Positions 8,711-16,892 of a DNA stretch of 64,000 nucleotides are shown in pieces. The position numbers and the translations under genes were made by a program. Source of the DNA: an uncultured Candidatus Actinomarina sp. (GTDB lineage: Bacteria; Actinomycetota; Acidimicrobiia; Actinomarinales; Actinomarinaceae); assembly GCA_902619825.1 (NCBI GenBank), contig CACNFT010000002.1, positions 1-64,000 on the forward strand, read 5' to 3'. The notes beneath the pieces are model-generated. The model was not told the origin of the DNA. It did no database searches and saw only the letters and a program-made list of their open reading frames with translations. The stretch's first letter is position 1; every line of letters starts with the position of its first letter.

Positions 8711-9649
8711 ATGAATACAAAACTATCAATTAATAACATTGTCGACTGGACAACAACAGAAGATATGGTTAACAATGTGAAAGTTGACGAAGTTGGGGTG
8801 TTAGACCGAGTGTCATCACTTGCAACACGAAGTATCAAGAGAGAATCTAAATTAAATGCTTTACAAAAAATAGTAAGCATGTGTGACCTTACAACATTAG
8901 AGGGCGAGGATACTGAAGGTAAAATTATCCAGATGTCATCAAAAGCAATAGCACCAGATCCAAATGATGAAAGCGTCCCTAGTGCTGCTGCAGTATGTGT
9001 ATATCCAGCACTTGTATCAACAGCTAAAAAAACAGTAAAAGATTCTAGTGTTAAAGTAGCATCCGTTTCTTCTTATTTCCCAAGTGGACAAGCACCTATT
9101 GAATCAAAAATTTCAGACACTAAATTTGCAATTAATGAAGGTGCTGATGAAATAGACATCGTAATTAATAGAAAAGCTTTTTTTGAAGGTGATTATAAGA
9201 AAGTGTATGAAGAAATAAAATCTTTAAAAGATGTTTGTGGAGATATTCATTTAAAAACAATACTGGAGATTGGAGAACTGAAAACTTATGAAAACATAAA
9301 GAAAGCAAGTGTAATTGCTTTATGTGCTGGATCTGATTTTATCAAAACTTCAACAGGAAAAATATCAAATGGTTCATCAAGAGAAGCATGCTTGGTAATG
9401 GCCAGAACTGTTAGAGAATTTCAATCTTATGGTTATGGTATGAGGGGAATAAAAGTGGCAGGAGGAATAAGAAGCTCTAAAGATGCGATACGGTACTTAG
9501 TAATTATTAATGAAGAATTAGGTAGCTCCTGGCTTTCTCCAGATTATTTTAGATTTGGTGCATCAAGCTTGTTAGATGATGTCCTTAGACAAATAAAAAA
9601 ACTAAAAACTAATGCATATCAATCAAGTTATTATTTTCCAAGAGGATAA
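8711..9649 (+). CDS. deoC: deoxyribose-phosphate aldolase
   Basis: A DeoC/LacD-family TIM-barrel aldolase that splits 2-deoxyribose-5-phosphate into acetaldehyde and glyceraldehyde-3-phosphate. The Schiff-base lysine lies in DFIKTSTGK and the second active-site lysine in GIKVAGGIR. At 312 aa it has an N-terminal extension of some 70-80 residues compared with the short E. coli-type enzymes, as in several actinobacterial homologues. The next gene follows after 2 bp. A TACCAT box at 8699-8704 lies 6 bp before the ATG, consistent with a leaderless message. Confidence 0.93.
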   Translation: MNTKLSINNIVDWTTTEDMVNNVKVDEVGVLDRVSSLATRSIKRESKLNALQKIVSMCDLTTLEGEDTEGKIIQMSSKAIAPDPNDESVPSAAAVCVYPALVSTAKKTVKDSSVKVASVSSYFPSGQAPIESKISDTKFAINEGADEIDIVINRKAFFEGDYKKVYEEIKSLKDVCGDIHLKTILEIGELKTYENIKKASVIALCAGSDFIKTSTGKISNGSSREACLVMARTVREFQSYGYGMRGIKVAGGIRSSKDAIRYLVIINEELGSSWLSPDYFRFGASSLLDDVLRQIKKLKTNAYQSSYYFPRG

Positions 9650-9651
9650 TT

Positions 9652-11091
9652 ATGAATAATTGGGAATACGCAGAATCAATAGAGTCAGAAAAAATTGTAA
9701 ATATAGAAAAAAAGTATGGCCACTTCATTCAGGGAGAATTTGTGTCACCAAATTCTAAAAAATATCTAGACACAATCTCTCCATCAACTGAAGAAGTTTT
9801 ATCATCAATATCCATTGGTGATGAAAAGGATGTAGATTTTGCTGTAAATGCAGCAAAAGAAGGGCTTAAACAATGGAGTAAAACCTCACCATCAGAGAGA
9901 TCAAAGTATCTATTTAAGCTTGCAAGATTAATCCAAGAAAGATCCAGAGAGTTTGCAGTGCTAGAAAGTCTAGATGGTGGAAAGCCTATAAAAGAATCTA
10001 GAGATTTTGACCTTCCACAAGTTGCACAGAATTTTTTCTACTACGCCGGGTGGGCTGACAAAATTGATCTTGCATGGGGTAATGGTATTTCAAAACCTTA
10101 CGGAGTTGTAGGTCAAATTATTCCATGGAACTTTCCATTATTAATGCTTTCTTGGAAAGTTGCTCCCGCGCTAGCAACGGGTAATACTGTAGTTTTAAAA
10201 CCTGCAGAGACCACTCCACTTACTGCTTTATTATTTGCAGAACTTTGTGATGAAGTAGGTCTTCCCAAAGGTGTTTTTAATTTAGTTACTGGAGATGGAA
10301 CTACAGGCTCCCATTTAGTGAATCATAAAGATATTAAAAAAATTGCATTTACTGGATCAACAAGTGTTGGTAAATACATACAGAAATCTTTATCTGGAAG
10401 GGATGTTGGCCTTACTCTTGAGTTAGGTGGAAAGGCTGCAAACATCGTTTATAACGATGCAGCCTTAGATGAAGCAGTAGAGGGAGTGGTAAATGGAATC
10501 TTTTTTAATCAAGGACACGTATGCTGCGCTGGAAGTAGATTATTAGTTCAAGAGGATATCCATGATGTATTTATCGACAAACTTGAAAAAAGGATGCAAA
10601 CCTTAAGAGTTGGCAATCCACTCGATAAGAATACTGATATTGGTGCGATTAATTCAAAAGATCAGCTTGATAAAATCAATGAACTGGTCAATGAAGGTGT
10701 AAACGATGGTGGGGAGCTCTTTCAAATTGAATGTGAACTACCTAAGAATGGTTTTTGGTTTAAACCAAGTCTATTTACTGGAGTTCAGGCAAATTATAAA
10801 ATTGCGACAGAAGAAATATTTGGTCCAGTTCTGACTACCTTAACATTTCGAACTCCAGATGAAGCTGTTGAAATAGCTAACAATACAGAATATGGATTAT
10901 CTGCAGGAATTTGGACTGAAAAAGGATCCAAAATACTATGGACTGCAGACAGGCTTGATGCTGGTGTAGTTTGGGCTAATACGTTTAATAAATTCGACCC
11001 GGCTTCTCCATTTGGAGGGTATAAAGAATCTGGTTTTGGAAGAGAAGGTGGCAGGCATGGTCTCCTTTCATATTTAAAGGCATCATCATGA
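9652..11091 (+). CDS. NAD(P)-dependent aldehyde dehydrogenase (catalytic member of a pair)
   Basis: A full-length (479 aa) class 3-type aldehyde dehydrogenase. The catalytic Cys291 lies in NQGHVCCAGSR, the base Glu in LELGGKAANIV, and the Rossmann segment with FTGSTSVGKYIQ is intact. It sits directly after deoC, so the acetaldehyde made there is a plausible substrate, giving acetate. It overlaps by 4 bp (ATGA) with a second, shorter aldehyde-dehydrogenase-like gene, which suggests that the two proteins are made in step and may assemble. The true substrate cannot be read from the sequence. Confidence 0.9.
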   Translation: MNNWEYAESIESEKIVNIEKKYGHFIQGEFVSPNSKKYLDTISPSTEEVLSSISIGDEKDVDFAVNAAKEGLKQWSKTSPSERSKYLFKLARLIQERSREFAVLESLDGGKPIKESRDFDLPQVAQNFFYYAGWADKIDLAWGNGISKPYGVVGQIIPWNFPLLMLSWKVAPALATGNTVVLKPAETTPLTALLFAELCDEVGLPKGVFNLVTGDGTTGSHLVNHKDIKKIAFTGSTSVGKYIQKSLSGRDVGLTLELGGKAANIVYNDAALDEAVEGVVNGIFFNQGHVCCAGSRLLVQEDIHDVFIDKLEKRMQTLRVGNPLDKNTDIGAINSKDQLDKINELVNEGVNDGGELFQIECELPKNGFWFKPSLFTGVQANYKIATEEIFGPVLTTLTFRTPDEAVEIANNTEYGLSAGIWTEKGSKILWTADRLDAGVVWANTFNKFDPASPFGGYKESGFGREGGRHGLLSYLKASS

Positions 11092-11915
11092 CAGAAGTTA
11101 AAAAAACATATAAACATTATGTTGATGGTAAATTCGTAAGATCAGAGTCAGGAAAAGTGTATGCAATTGATTTAAAAAATGAAAAATACGAGATCCCTCT
11201 TACTTCAAAGAAAGACTTAAGAGACGCAGTTACCTCATCTAAAGCTGGCTTTATAAAGTGGAACTCATTAACTATGTACAACAAATCCCAGATACTTTAT
11301 AGATTATCTGAAATGATTGAGGGAAATAAAGAAAGTTATATAATATTGCTACAAGATCATGGACTTAGTAAAAATGAGGCCAAAAATGATATCGAAAATT
11401 CAATAAACACAATCATTTGGTATGCAGGTCTTGTTGACAAATGGGAACAACTTACAGGTAATCTCAACCCTGTAGCTGGAGAATATTTTAATATTTCTCA
11501 TCAAGAGCCAATCGGGGTTACATTCACACTAAATTCAAACTCAATATCTTTAGACGATTTAGTTAAGTCCTTTCTGCCTGCATTAACTGTTGGATGTTCA
11601 GTAATTAATTTTTCTGAGAAAAATGCAGTCATTGCTTTAAAACTTTCAGAGGACATAAATAATTCAGATTTTCCGGCAGGTAGTCTGAATATAATCGCAG
11701 GAAAATTTGAAAATATTGTTGAAGATGTTGGTGGTCATGTTGAGATAAAACATGCAGTAATTTATGATGACATTTCAAAAGAATCTAAGACAATTATTGG
11801 TGAAAAAGGATCAGAGTCTGTTAAAAGAATTTCTTTTCAACCACCAACAAGTGGATTAAGTTCCATACTTCCGTTTATTGAAACAAAGACAGTTTGGCAT
11901 CCCAAAGGTAAATAA
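11088..11915 (+). CDS. truncated, non-catalytic aldehyde dehydrogenase-like partner
   Basis: A 275-residue relative of the previous enzyme that keeps the N-terminal and coenzyme-domain layout (YVDGKFV start, WYAGLVDKWEQLTGN, EPIGVTF, PALTVGCSVI) but lacks the whole catalytic half with the active-site Cys and Glu. It ends with PFIETKTVWHPKGK. The frame is open with normal codon use and I recall similar short second ALDH genes behind deoC in other Actinobacteria, so I read it as a selected subunit and not a decayed gene. A structural or regulatory role for the catalytic partner is inference. Confidence 0.75.
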   Translation: MTEVKKTYKHYVDGKFVRSESGKVYAIDLKNEKYEIPLTSKKDLRDAVTSSKAGFIKWNSLTMYNKSQILYRLSEMIEGNKESYIILLQDHGLSKNEAKNDIENSINTIIWYAGLVDKWEQLTGNLNPVAGEYFNISHQEPIGVTFTLNSNSISLDDLVKSFLPALTVGCSVINFSEKNAVIALKLSEDINNSDFPAGSLNIIAGKFENIVEDVGGHVEIKHAVIYDDISKESKTIIGEKGSESVKRISFQPPTSGLSSILPFIETKTVWHPKGK

Positions 11916-11965
11916 ACTGTCGTACCTATATTCTAATATTTTATTATTACTCATTAACCCTGTTT

Positions 11966-11992
11966 AAGCTGTCTTGTTAGTCAAGACAGCTT
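11966..11992 (+). terminator. hairpin after the deoC-ALDH unit
   Basis: A perfect 11-bp stem AAGCTGTCTTG / CAAGACAGCTT around the 5-base loop TTAGT. It lacks a strong T run, so termination efficiency is uncertain, but its position 50 bp after the last gene of the unit fits a terminator. Confidence 0.65.
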
Positions 11993-12019
11993 ATTCATAA
12001 ATGTTGTTATTATTACATG

Positions 12020-12436
12020 ATGGTTGAAGACAATATTGATAATCTTTTACAGAATAGCGGAATGCCTGTTCCAAATGTATGGATTGAGCTTGAGGGTGAA
12101 TTTTTAGAATTTGATAAGGAAAATGAAACCTTAAAATGCAAATTCCCTGTAAGGGAAAGATATTTCAATCCATTACCTACAACACTTGGTGGAATTATTG
12201 ATTCTTGGATAGACATTACTATGGGGCCATTAAGTGTATTACTTGGTCAGAAAGCCGTGACAAAAACTTTCTCAATAAAATTCATAAAACCTGTTGGACC
12301 TTCAATAAAATACGTAACTGCAGTTGCTTGGAGAGAAAGTATTAATGGGAGAAGTAGTCAGTTTAAAGGCGAACTTTATTTAGATAATGGAGAATTAGCT
12401 GCAATTGCTGAGTCAGAACTTGTAGAAATAAAATAA
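12020..12436 (+). CDS. hotdog-fold thioesterase (PaaI-like)
   Basis: A 138-residue single hotdog domain. The segment PLPTTLGGIIDSWIDITMGP has the helix with the usual catalytic Asp position of PaaI-type acyl-CoA thioesterases, followed by TKTFSIKFIKPV, the standard beta strand. The substrate is unknown. Two ATG codons stand in tandem (12017 and 12020); I chose the second because a TATTAT box at 12008-12013 would place transcription start on it. The gene abuts the stop of the convergent EamA gene with no base between. Confidence 0.8.
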   Translation: MVEDNIDNLLQNSGMPVPNVWIELEGEFLEFDKENETLKCKFPVRERYFNPLPTTLGGIIDSWIDITMGPLSVLLGQKAVTKTFSIKFIKPVGPSIKYVTAVAWRESINGRSSQFKGELYLDNGELAAIAESELVEIK

Positions 12437-13285
12437 TTAAGTTCTCGAATATAAAAAAGCTGAAGTAAGAATCACTCCAATCCCAACAAATTGTATGGCA
12501 TAAGTAATTTCATTTAGAAACTGATAACCAAAGAAAATAGAAAAAATCGGAATCATATAAACTATAAATGAACTTGATATCCTTCCAACATTGTCTAAAA
12601 GTTTGTAATAGGTTAAGAATGCAATCCCAGTACCACCAATACCTAAAATTAACATTGGAATTAATGAAATCTGTAGAGTTGGAAGTTTAAATGATGCAGT
12701 AAATCCATATAAAATCAATGAAAGCAATGAAGCATATCTCATGACAATTTTAAGAACGATATAGGATTCATATTTTTTAATCAGTGGCTCAACTATATTT
12801 ACAGCAATTCCATAAGATATAGAGGCAATTAATGCAAATATAGACCCGATATTAAAAGATAGATCATTAATTCCACCACTTAATGTAATCAGGCCAACTC
12901 CAATGAAGCCTGAAAAAATATAAATGATTTGAAGATTGGTAATTCTCAGTCTGTAAAAAACTACTGCGATGAAAGCAACAAAAATTGGCGTTGAACCGTT
13001 GATTAATCCAGCTAATGATGAGGTTATTGTTTGCTCTGCTATTCCAAACATATAAAAAGGTAAAGCCATCCAAAAAAAGGAAACTATAACAAATTTAATA
13101 TGATCAGCCTTATCAATCTTTTCTTTAGTTCTTACAAAAATATTTACAAATAATGCACCAATTAGAATTCTATAAAGAGCTATATCGGAAGGATTTAGTT
13201 CATCAAGAGAATATTTGATCATTAAAAATGAAGATCCCCAAATTGATGAAGTTACAAGAGCTAGAAATAGGTTTTTAATTTGCAC
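12437..13285 (-). CDS. EamA/DMT-superfamily transporter
   Basis: A 282-residue membrane protein with about ten hydrophobic segments and the two-fold repeat of EamA domains. It opens with LVTSSIWGSSFLMIKYSL, a standard start for RhaT/EamA permeases, and the second half repeats the pattern around SISYGIAVNIVEPLIKKY. Such proteins export or import small metabolites such as amino acids or nucleosides; the substrate here cannot be told. Translation starts with GTG. A structured RNA candidate lies 28 bp upstream and may control it. Confidence 0.85.
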   Translation of the reverse strand: MQIKNLFLALVTSSIWGSSFLMIKYSLDELNPSDIALYRILIGALFVNIFVRTKEKIDKADHIKFVIVSFFWMALPFYMFGIAEQTITSSLAGLINGSTPIFVAFIAVVFYRLRITNLQIIYIFSGFIGVGLITLSGGINDLSFNIGSIFALIASISYGIAVNIVEPLIKKYESYIVLKIVMRYASLLSLILYGFTASFKLPTLQISLIPMLILGIGGTGIAFLTYYKLLDNVGRISSSFIVYMIPIFSIFFGYQFLNEITYAIQFVGIGVILTSAFLYSRT

Positions 13286-13313
13286 AGATTAAGAAGCCTA
13301 ACATATTTTTATT

Positions 13314-13383
13314 AATGGAGCCACCCCAACAGGGTAGTTGATTAGTGTCAGTGGTTCAGACTTACACAAAAGGCGGCTCCACT
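13314..13383 (-). ncRNA. three-way-junction RNA element between pgl and the EamA gene
   Basis: The 120-bp spacer holds a 70-nt foldable unit. Stem P1 pairs 13372-13383 with 13314-13325: 12 continuous pairs on the minus strand with two G-U wobbles, which on the plus strand would be A-C mismatches. Inside are P2 (13345-13352 with 13360-13367, one mismatch, 7-nt loop) and P3 (13327-13330 with 13337-13340, 6-nt loop), joined by UUUU, UAAU and G linkers. The strand agrees with both neighbouring genes. It may be a leader element of the EamA gene or a terminator of pgl. It matches no riboswitch class I know. Confidence 0.45.
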
Positions 13384-13405
13384 TTAAGTTTAGATGAAAG
13401 AATAA

Positions 13406-14071
13406 TTAGATTATCTGGTCAGTAATTATTTCAATATTTTTTGAATAATTCTTTAAAAGATTAATAGGTAAGTTATTGTCAACGTTTACAAGTTTAAGTA
13501 TATTTTTCTTACTTTCACCAGTTGCTAGGACATATATCTTTTCAATTTTTCCAAGTAAGTGAAAAGTTGATGTTACTCTCCATTTTGTTTTTATATTTAC
13601 CTCGTTTGCAACATAAAGTGAATCATTATTATCAAGGGCTTTTGTCCCAGGAAACAGTGACGCTACATGTCCGTCTTCGCCCATACCAAGAATAGCTACA
13701 TCGAAGACCTGGATTGTGCTTTTTAGTTTATCTTCATACTTTTTTGCATCACTTTCAGGAGAGGAACTTGTGAATTCAAATTTTAAAATATTTGCGTCAG
13801 TTCTTTCAAAATATTCATTTATCATTCTCTGGTTTGAAAGGTCATTATCTTCTTCAATCCATCTATCATCAATTGTCCAAATAAAAGTTTTTGAGAGGTC
13901 ATCAAAGTTTTCTGCGATCATTGAATAAGTTAATTTTGGAGTGTTTCCACCAGAAAGTCCGATTGAAAAATCTCTATTTGAATTAACTAATAAATTTTTA
14001 ATCTCGCCTACAAGATAACTCGACGCACTCTCATGGTTGTTTTCATGATGAATATTTATATCATGTGTCAT
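13406..14071 (-). CDS. pgl: 6-phosphogluconolactonase
   Basis: Hydrolyses 6-phosphogluconolactone in the oxidative pentose phosphate pathway. The glucosamine-6-phosphate isomerase/6PGL fold is shown by SIGLSGGNTPKLTYSMI near residue 36, the TIDDRWIEEDNDLSNQRM segment and the AILGMGEDGHVASLFPGT motif. Length (221 aa) is slightly under the usual 230-250. zwf and gnd are not next to it. The start lies 37 bp from the likely start of murA on the other strand, so the two share a promoter region. Confidence 0.9.
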   Translation of the reverse strand: MTHDINIHHENNHESASSYLVGEIKNLLVNSNRDFSIGLSGGNTPKLTYSMIAENFDDLSKTFIWTIDDRWIEEDNDLSNQRMINEYFERTDANILKFEFTSSSPESDAKKYEDKLKSTIQVFDVAILGMGEDGHVASLFPGTKALDNNDSLYVANEVNIKTKWRVTSTFHLLGKIEKIYVLATGESKKNILKLVNVDNNLPINLLKNYSKNIEIITDQII

Positions 14072-14108
14072 AAAAAAATTGTTACACTTTAAACTTCAAG
14101 TAATATCA

Positions 14109-15377
14109 ATGATAGTGGAAAAACATATTTCGATTGAAGGTAACCACAAATTAAGTGGTGAGATAAATGTAAAAGGCGCTAAAAATGCGGTATTAAAAGA
14201 AATGATCCTTCCCATTCTTGCAGAAGGAAAATATCTTCTTAAAAATGTCCCTTTGATTGACGACGTTGAATACATGCAGGACGTTTTAAAAGTTTTAGGT
14301 ATAAATAGTAATTTTAAAAATGATTCTTTAGAGATAGTTTCACCTTCAACAATTGGTGTAGAGGCTCCATATGAGATAGTCCAAAAAATGAGGGCTTCAA
14401 TAATTATTCTTGGTCCTTTGTTAGCTCGTTGTGGTGAAGCGAGAATAGCATTTCCTGGTGGAGATCAATTAGGACCAAGACCTGTACAAATGCATCTAGA
14501 TGCATTAGAAAAAATGGGTGCAAATTTTGAACTTGATCATGGTGTTTTAATTGGTAAAACGGATGGTCTTAATGGTGTTGAGATAAACCTTCCTTACGCA
14601 TCAGTTGGAGCTACTGAGAATACTTTACTAGCAGCTGTATTAGCTCAAGGAAGAACAGTCATTGAAAATGCCGCAAGAGAACCTGAAATAGTTGATATTG
14701 TCAACATGCTAAAAAAGATGGGTGCCAATATAAGTGGTGCTGGTACAAGCGAAATTATTGTTGAAGGTGTAGACAAACTGAACCCAGTAGACCATGAAAT
14801 TATTGGAGATAGAATTGCTGCAGGAACTTTTTTAGTTGCAATATTGTCAACGAAGGGTTCAGGTAGGGTAAATGGTATTAATCCAGAGCATTTGCCTATG
14901 GAGTTAAAAAAATTAGGTGAAATGGGTGCAAAAATTGATAGCACTGAAACTTCTATTAATATTGAATATCGAGATAATCTTCAATCAATAGAACTTTCAA
15001 CTTTACCATTTCCTGGTATAGCTACGGATCTTCAACCAATTTTTGGTTCTGCATTATTATTAGCTGAAGGTACATCAATATTAACTGAAAATGTATATGA
15101 TCAACGTTTTCAATGGATACCAGAAGTTCAAAGAATGGGGGCGAATATACAGACTGGATGGCAACATGCAATGATAAAAGGTGTTGAAAGTCTATCTGGA
15201 GCTCCAGTCCATGCAACAGACATTAGAACTGGTGCAAGTCTGATTATTGCAGCATTACAAGCTGATGGTTTGTCTACTATCACAGGAATTGATCATATTA
15301 ACAGAGGATACGAAGACATCGTTACTTCATTAAGCTCATTAGGGTCAACAATCGAATATAATAATACCAATGGATGA
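14109..15377 (+). CDS. murA: UDP-N-acetylglucosamine 1-carboxyvinyltransferase, Asp-type
   Basis: First committed step of peptidoglycan precursor synthesis: transfers enolpyruvate from PEP to UDP-GlcNAc. The enolpyruvyl-transferase repeats are clear (GEINVKGAKNAVLKEM, DIRTGASLIIAALQA). The active-site loop reads PGGDQLGPRPV, with Asp119 where E. coli has Cys115, as in mycobacteria; known Asp forms are fosfomycin-insensitive. I start at the ATG at 14109 because MIVEKHISIEG aligns with family N-termini; an upstream ATG at 14079 adds ten unlikely residues. It overlaps the following nfu gene by 8 bp. Confidence 0.94.
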   Translation: MIVEKHISIEGNHKLSGEINVKGAKNAVLKEMILPILAEGKYLLKNVPLIDDVEYMQDVLKVLGINSNFKNDSLEIVSPSTIGVEAPYEIVQKMRASIIILGPLLARCGEARIAFPGGDQLGPRPVQMHLDALEKMGANFELDHGVLIGKTDGLNGVEINLPYASVGATENTLLAAVLAQGRTVIENAAREPEIVDIVNMLKKMGANISGAGTSEIIVEGVDKLNPVDHEIIGDRIAAGTFLVAILSTKGSGRVNGINPEHLPMELKKLGEMGAKIDSTETSINIEYRDNLQSIELSTLPFPGIATDLQPIFGSALLLAEGTSILTENVYDQRFQWIPEVQRMGANIQTGWQHAMIKGVESLSGAPVHATDIRTGASLIIAALQADGLSTITGIDHINRGYEDIVTSLSSLGSTIEYNNTNG

Positions 15378-15648
15378 TACAGGAATAAATTTTCCAACTT
15401 TTAAGGAAAGACCTGAAAAGGTTGATATTGATATGGATATATTAAATGACACTATTGAATATATTCGACCAGCTGTACAGGCTGATGGTGGTGACATAAA
15501 ACTATCTTCCGTCGAAGATGGAGTAGTCAATATCGAGATGCTAGGTGCATGCCAAGGATGCCCCCTGTCAATAGCGACTCTTAAGAGTGGTATAGAGAGA
15601 ATATTGATAGATAAAGTTCCTGGTGTTGAACAAGTAATAGCTACTTAA
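15370..15648 (+). CDS. Nfu-type iron-sulfur scaffold protein, single domain
   Basis: A 92-residue protein consisting of the NifU C-terminal (Nfu) domain: IRPAVQADGGDIKL, then the cluster-binding GACQGCPLSI with Cys61 and Cys64. Such proteins carry [4Fe-4S] clusters to target apoproteins. It overlaps the end of murA by 8 bp and is probably co-transcribed. Two further Nfu-related genes lie at 32915 and 59494. Confidence 0.9.
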   Translation: MDDTGINFPTFKERPEKVDIDMDILNDTIEYIRPAVQADGGDIKLSSVEDGVVNIEMLGACQGCPLSIATLKSGIERILIDKVPGVEQVIAT

Positions 15649-15657
15649 GTTTTAAAT

Positions 15658-16266
15658 TTATTCTGAAAGTATCCTGCTGTAAAAATTAATTCCTACCATT
15701 TGATTTTCAATAACAATTGGCTCTATCTCATATTGAATTTGATTGTTTAGAGTAGTGCCTCCATATTCATTTGGATCAAGTAATTCTTCATATAGTCCAA
15801 GATCAACTAAAACAGTTTCTCTTTCATCTTTATCTAAAGAATCATCTGAAATACTTATAATCATCAAAAAAAATAATTTTGTTTGTTGAGATGTAATTTC
15901 ATCTGTTGATGTTGGTGAGAAAAATTCTATTGCGTTTACTACGTTATTTGAAACATTTAGATTTAATACAAAAATATTTTCTGTACTTCCAAATTGATAC
16001 ACAAATGTTTCTTTAGCAGTACTTACTTGATATATGCCATCGGGATCAATTGAAAAAAAAGTAATAGTATCTTGATCATTTGATATTGAATCGATTAATT
16101 TATTCCAATTTGAAACAAACTCTTCAGGAGATTTACCGAGCCCTTGACTCCAATTAAGTTCATTATCTATTGACATACCCTCATCAACTTCTTGAATATC
16201 GGTTTCTGTATTGGCACATCCAATAATAAAAATTGTTAAAAGAACTAAAAACTTAAAACTTTTCAT
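15658..16266 (-). CDS. secreted lipoprotein of unknown function
   Basis: A 202-residue protein with a type II signal peptide: basic start, hydrophobic FLVLLTIFII and lipobox IIGC at about residue 17, so it would be lipid-anchored on the outer face of the membrane. The mature part is acidic and has no motif that I recognise. It is the third gene of a minus-strand unit with a 47-aa lipoprotein (3 bp away) and an SRPBCC protein. Confidence 0.75.
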   Translation of the reverse strand: MKSFKFLVLLTIFIIGCANTETDIQEVDEGMSIDNELNWSQGLGKSPEEFVSNWNKLIDSISNDQDTITFFSIDPDGIYQVSTAKETFVYQFGSTENIFVLNLNVSNNVVNAIEFFSPTSTDEITSQQTKLFFLMIISISDDSLDKDERETVLVDLGLYEELLDPNEYGGTTLNNQIQYEIEPIVIENQMVGINFYSRILSE

Positions 16267-16269
16267 ATC

Positions 16270-16413
16270 TTAATTTCCATTTTTTAATACTTGTGATGTT
16301 CTTTCAAAATGGACATTATTTTCAATAAAGTCTTTATCTCTCTCAATGTTTGCTTCATTAGAACATGCCATAAAAAATACAATTAAAAAAATAAAAGGAC
16401 TTATGTTCTTCAT
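16270..16413 (-). CDS. micro-lipoprotein (47 aa)
   Basis: An open frame from ATG at 16413 to TAA at 16270, with MKNISPFIFLIVFFMACSNE as its start: hydrophobic core and a lipobox FMAC ending at Cys17. The mature part would be only about 30 residues, polar and charged. It overlaps the stop of the SRPBCC gene upstream (ATGA) and ends 3 bp before the next lipoprotein. The tight coupling and clear signal peptide argue for a real gene despite its length. Function unknown. Confidence 0.7.
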   Translation of the reverse strand: MKNISPFIFLIVFFMACSNEANIERDKDFIENNVHFERTSQVLKNGN

Positions 16414-16850
16414 TTTTCAATCTCATTCTTTAAATTATTTAAATTTTCTTTCCATATAAATTCTAAAATAGGCTTTCCAACAATTTCTCCAATTGGACCG
16501 AATAAATAAAATGGAAATTTTAAAGTTTCTGTCCATTTAAATTTTGTTGTATTATCGTCAACTTTGTTAAATTCCATTTCACCTTTACCTGTGACTATAC
16601 CTATATGATCAACACCAATAATTTTTTTTTCTTCCCATTTAGTAAAAGTCATATAATCATAAAGTTTTATAGGACCTATTTTTGTAAGAACTTTTATCTT
16701 TGTTCCTACACCAGATTTTATTTCACTCTCAAAGTCAATTTTTACTGCATCTTTCATCCAGTTTGAATGATTTTCAATACGAGATACCTCACTCCAAACT
16801 TCATCTAAAGAAGCGTCTATTGTTGTTTCTACAGTAATTGTTTTACTCAT
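16410..16850 (-). CDS. SRPBCC (START-like / polyketide cyclase) family protein
   Basis: A 146-residue protein with the helix-grip pattern: TVETTIDASLDEVWSEVSRI at the start, NHSNWMKD, and a strand-rich middle ending in a long C-terminal helix (IVGKPILEFIWKENLNNLKN). This fold binds hydrophobic ligands or acts as a cyclase or immunity-like protein; no catalytic residue can be named. It heads the unit with two lipoproteins, which hints at a cell-envelope or lipid role, but that is guesswork. Confidence 0.8.
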   Translation of the reverse strand: MSKTITVETTIDASLDEVWSEVSRIENHSNWMKDAVKIDFESEIKSGVGTKIKVLTKIGPIKLYDYMTFTKWEEKKIIGVDHIGIVTGKGEMEFNKVDDNTTKFKWTETLKFPFYLFGPIGEIVGKPILEFIWKENLNNLKNEIEK

Positions 16851-16892
16851 TGTGTGTTTTACAATAATAGTTCCTCACTAAAATAATTGAGT

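Noticed and set aside
11088-11915. Pseudogene of aldehyde dehydrogenase
   Set aside because: The frame is open, coupled to the upstream gene and ends in a specific C-terminus; decay would leave frameshifts or a remnant of the catalytic half, and none is seen downstream.
13314-13383. tRNA, tmRNA end or hammerhead ribozyme in the pgl-EamA spacer
   Set aside because: GGAGCC...GGCTCCA looks tRNA-like, but there is no T-arm and no anticodon arm of proper size; CUGAUGA and GAAA of the hammerhead and the TAAGGTGCC-type tmRNA sequences are absent.
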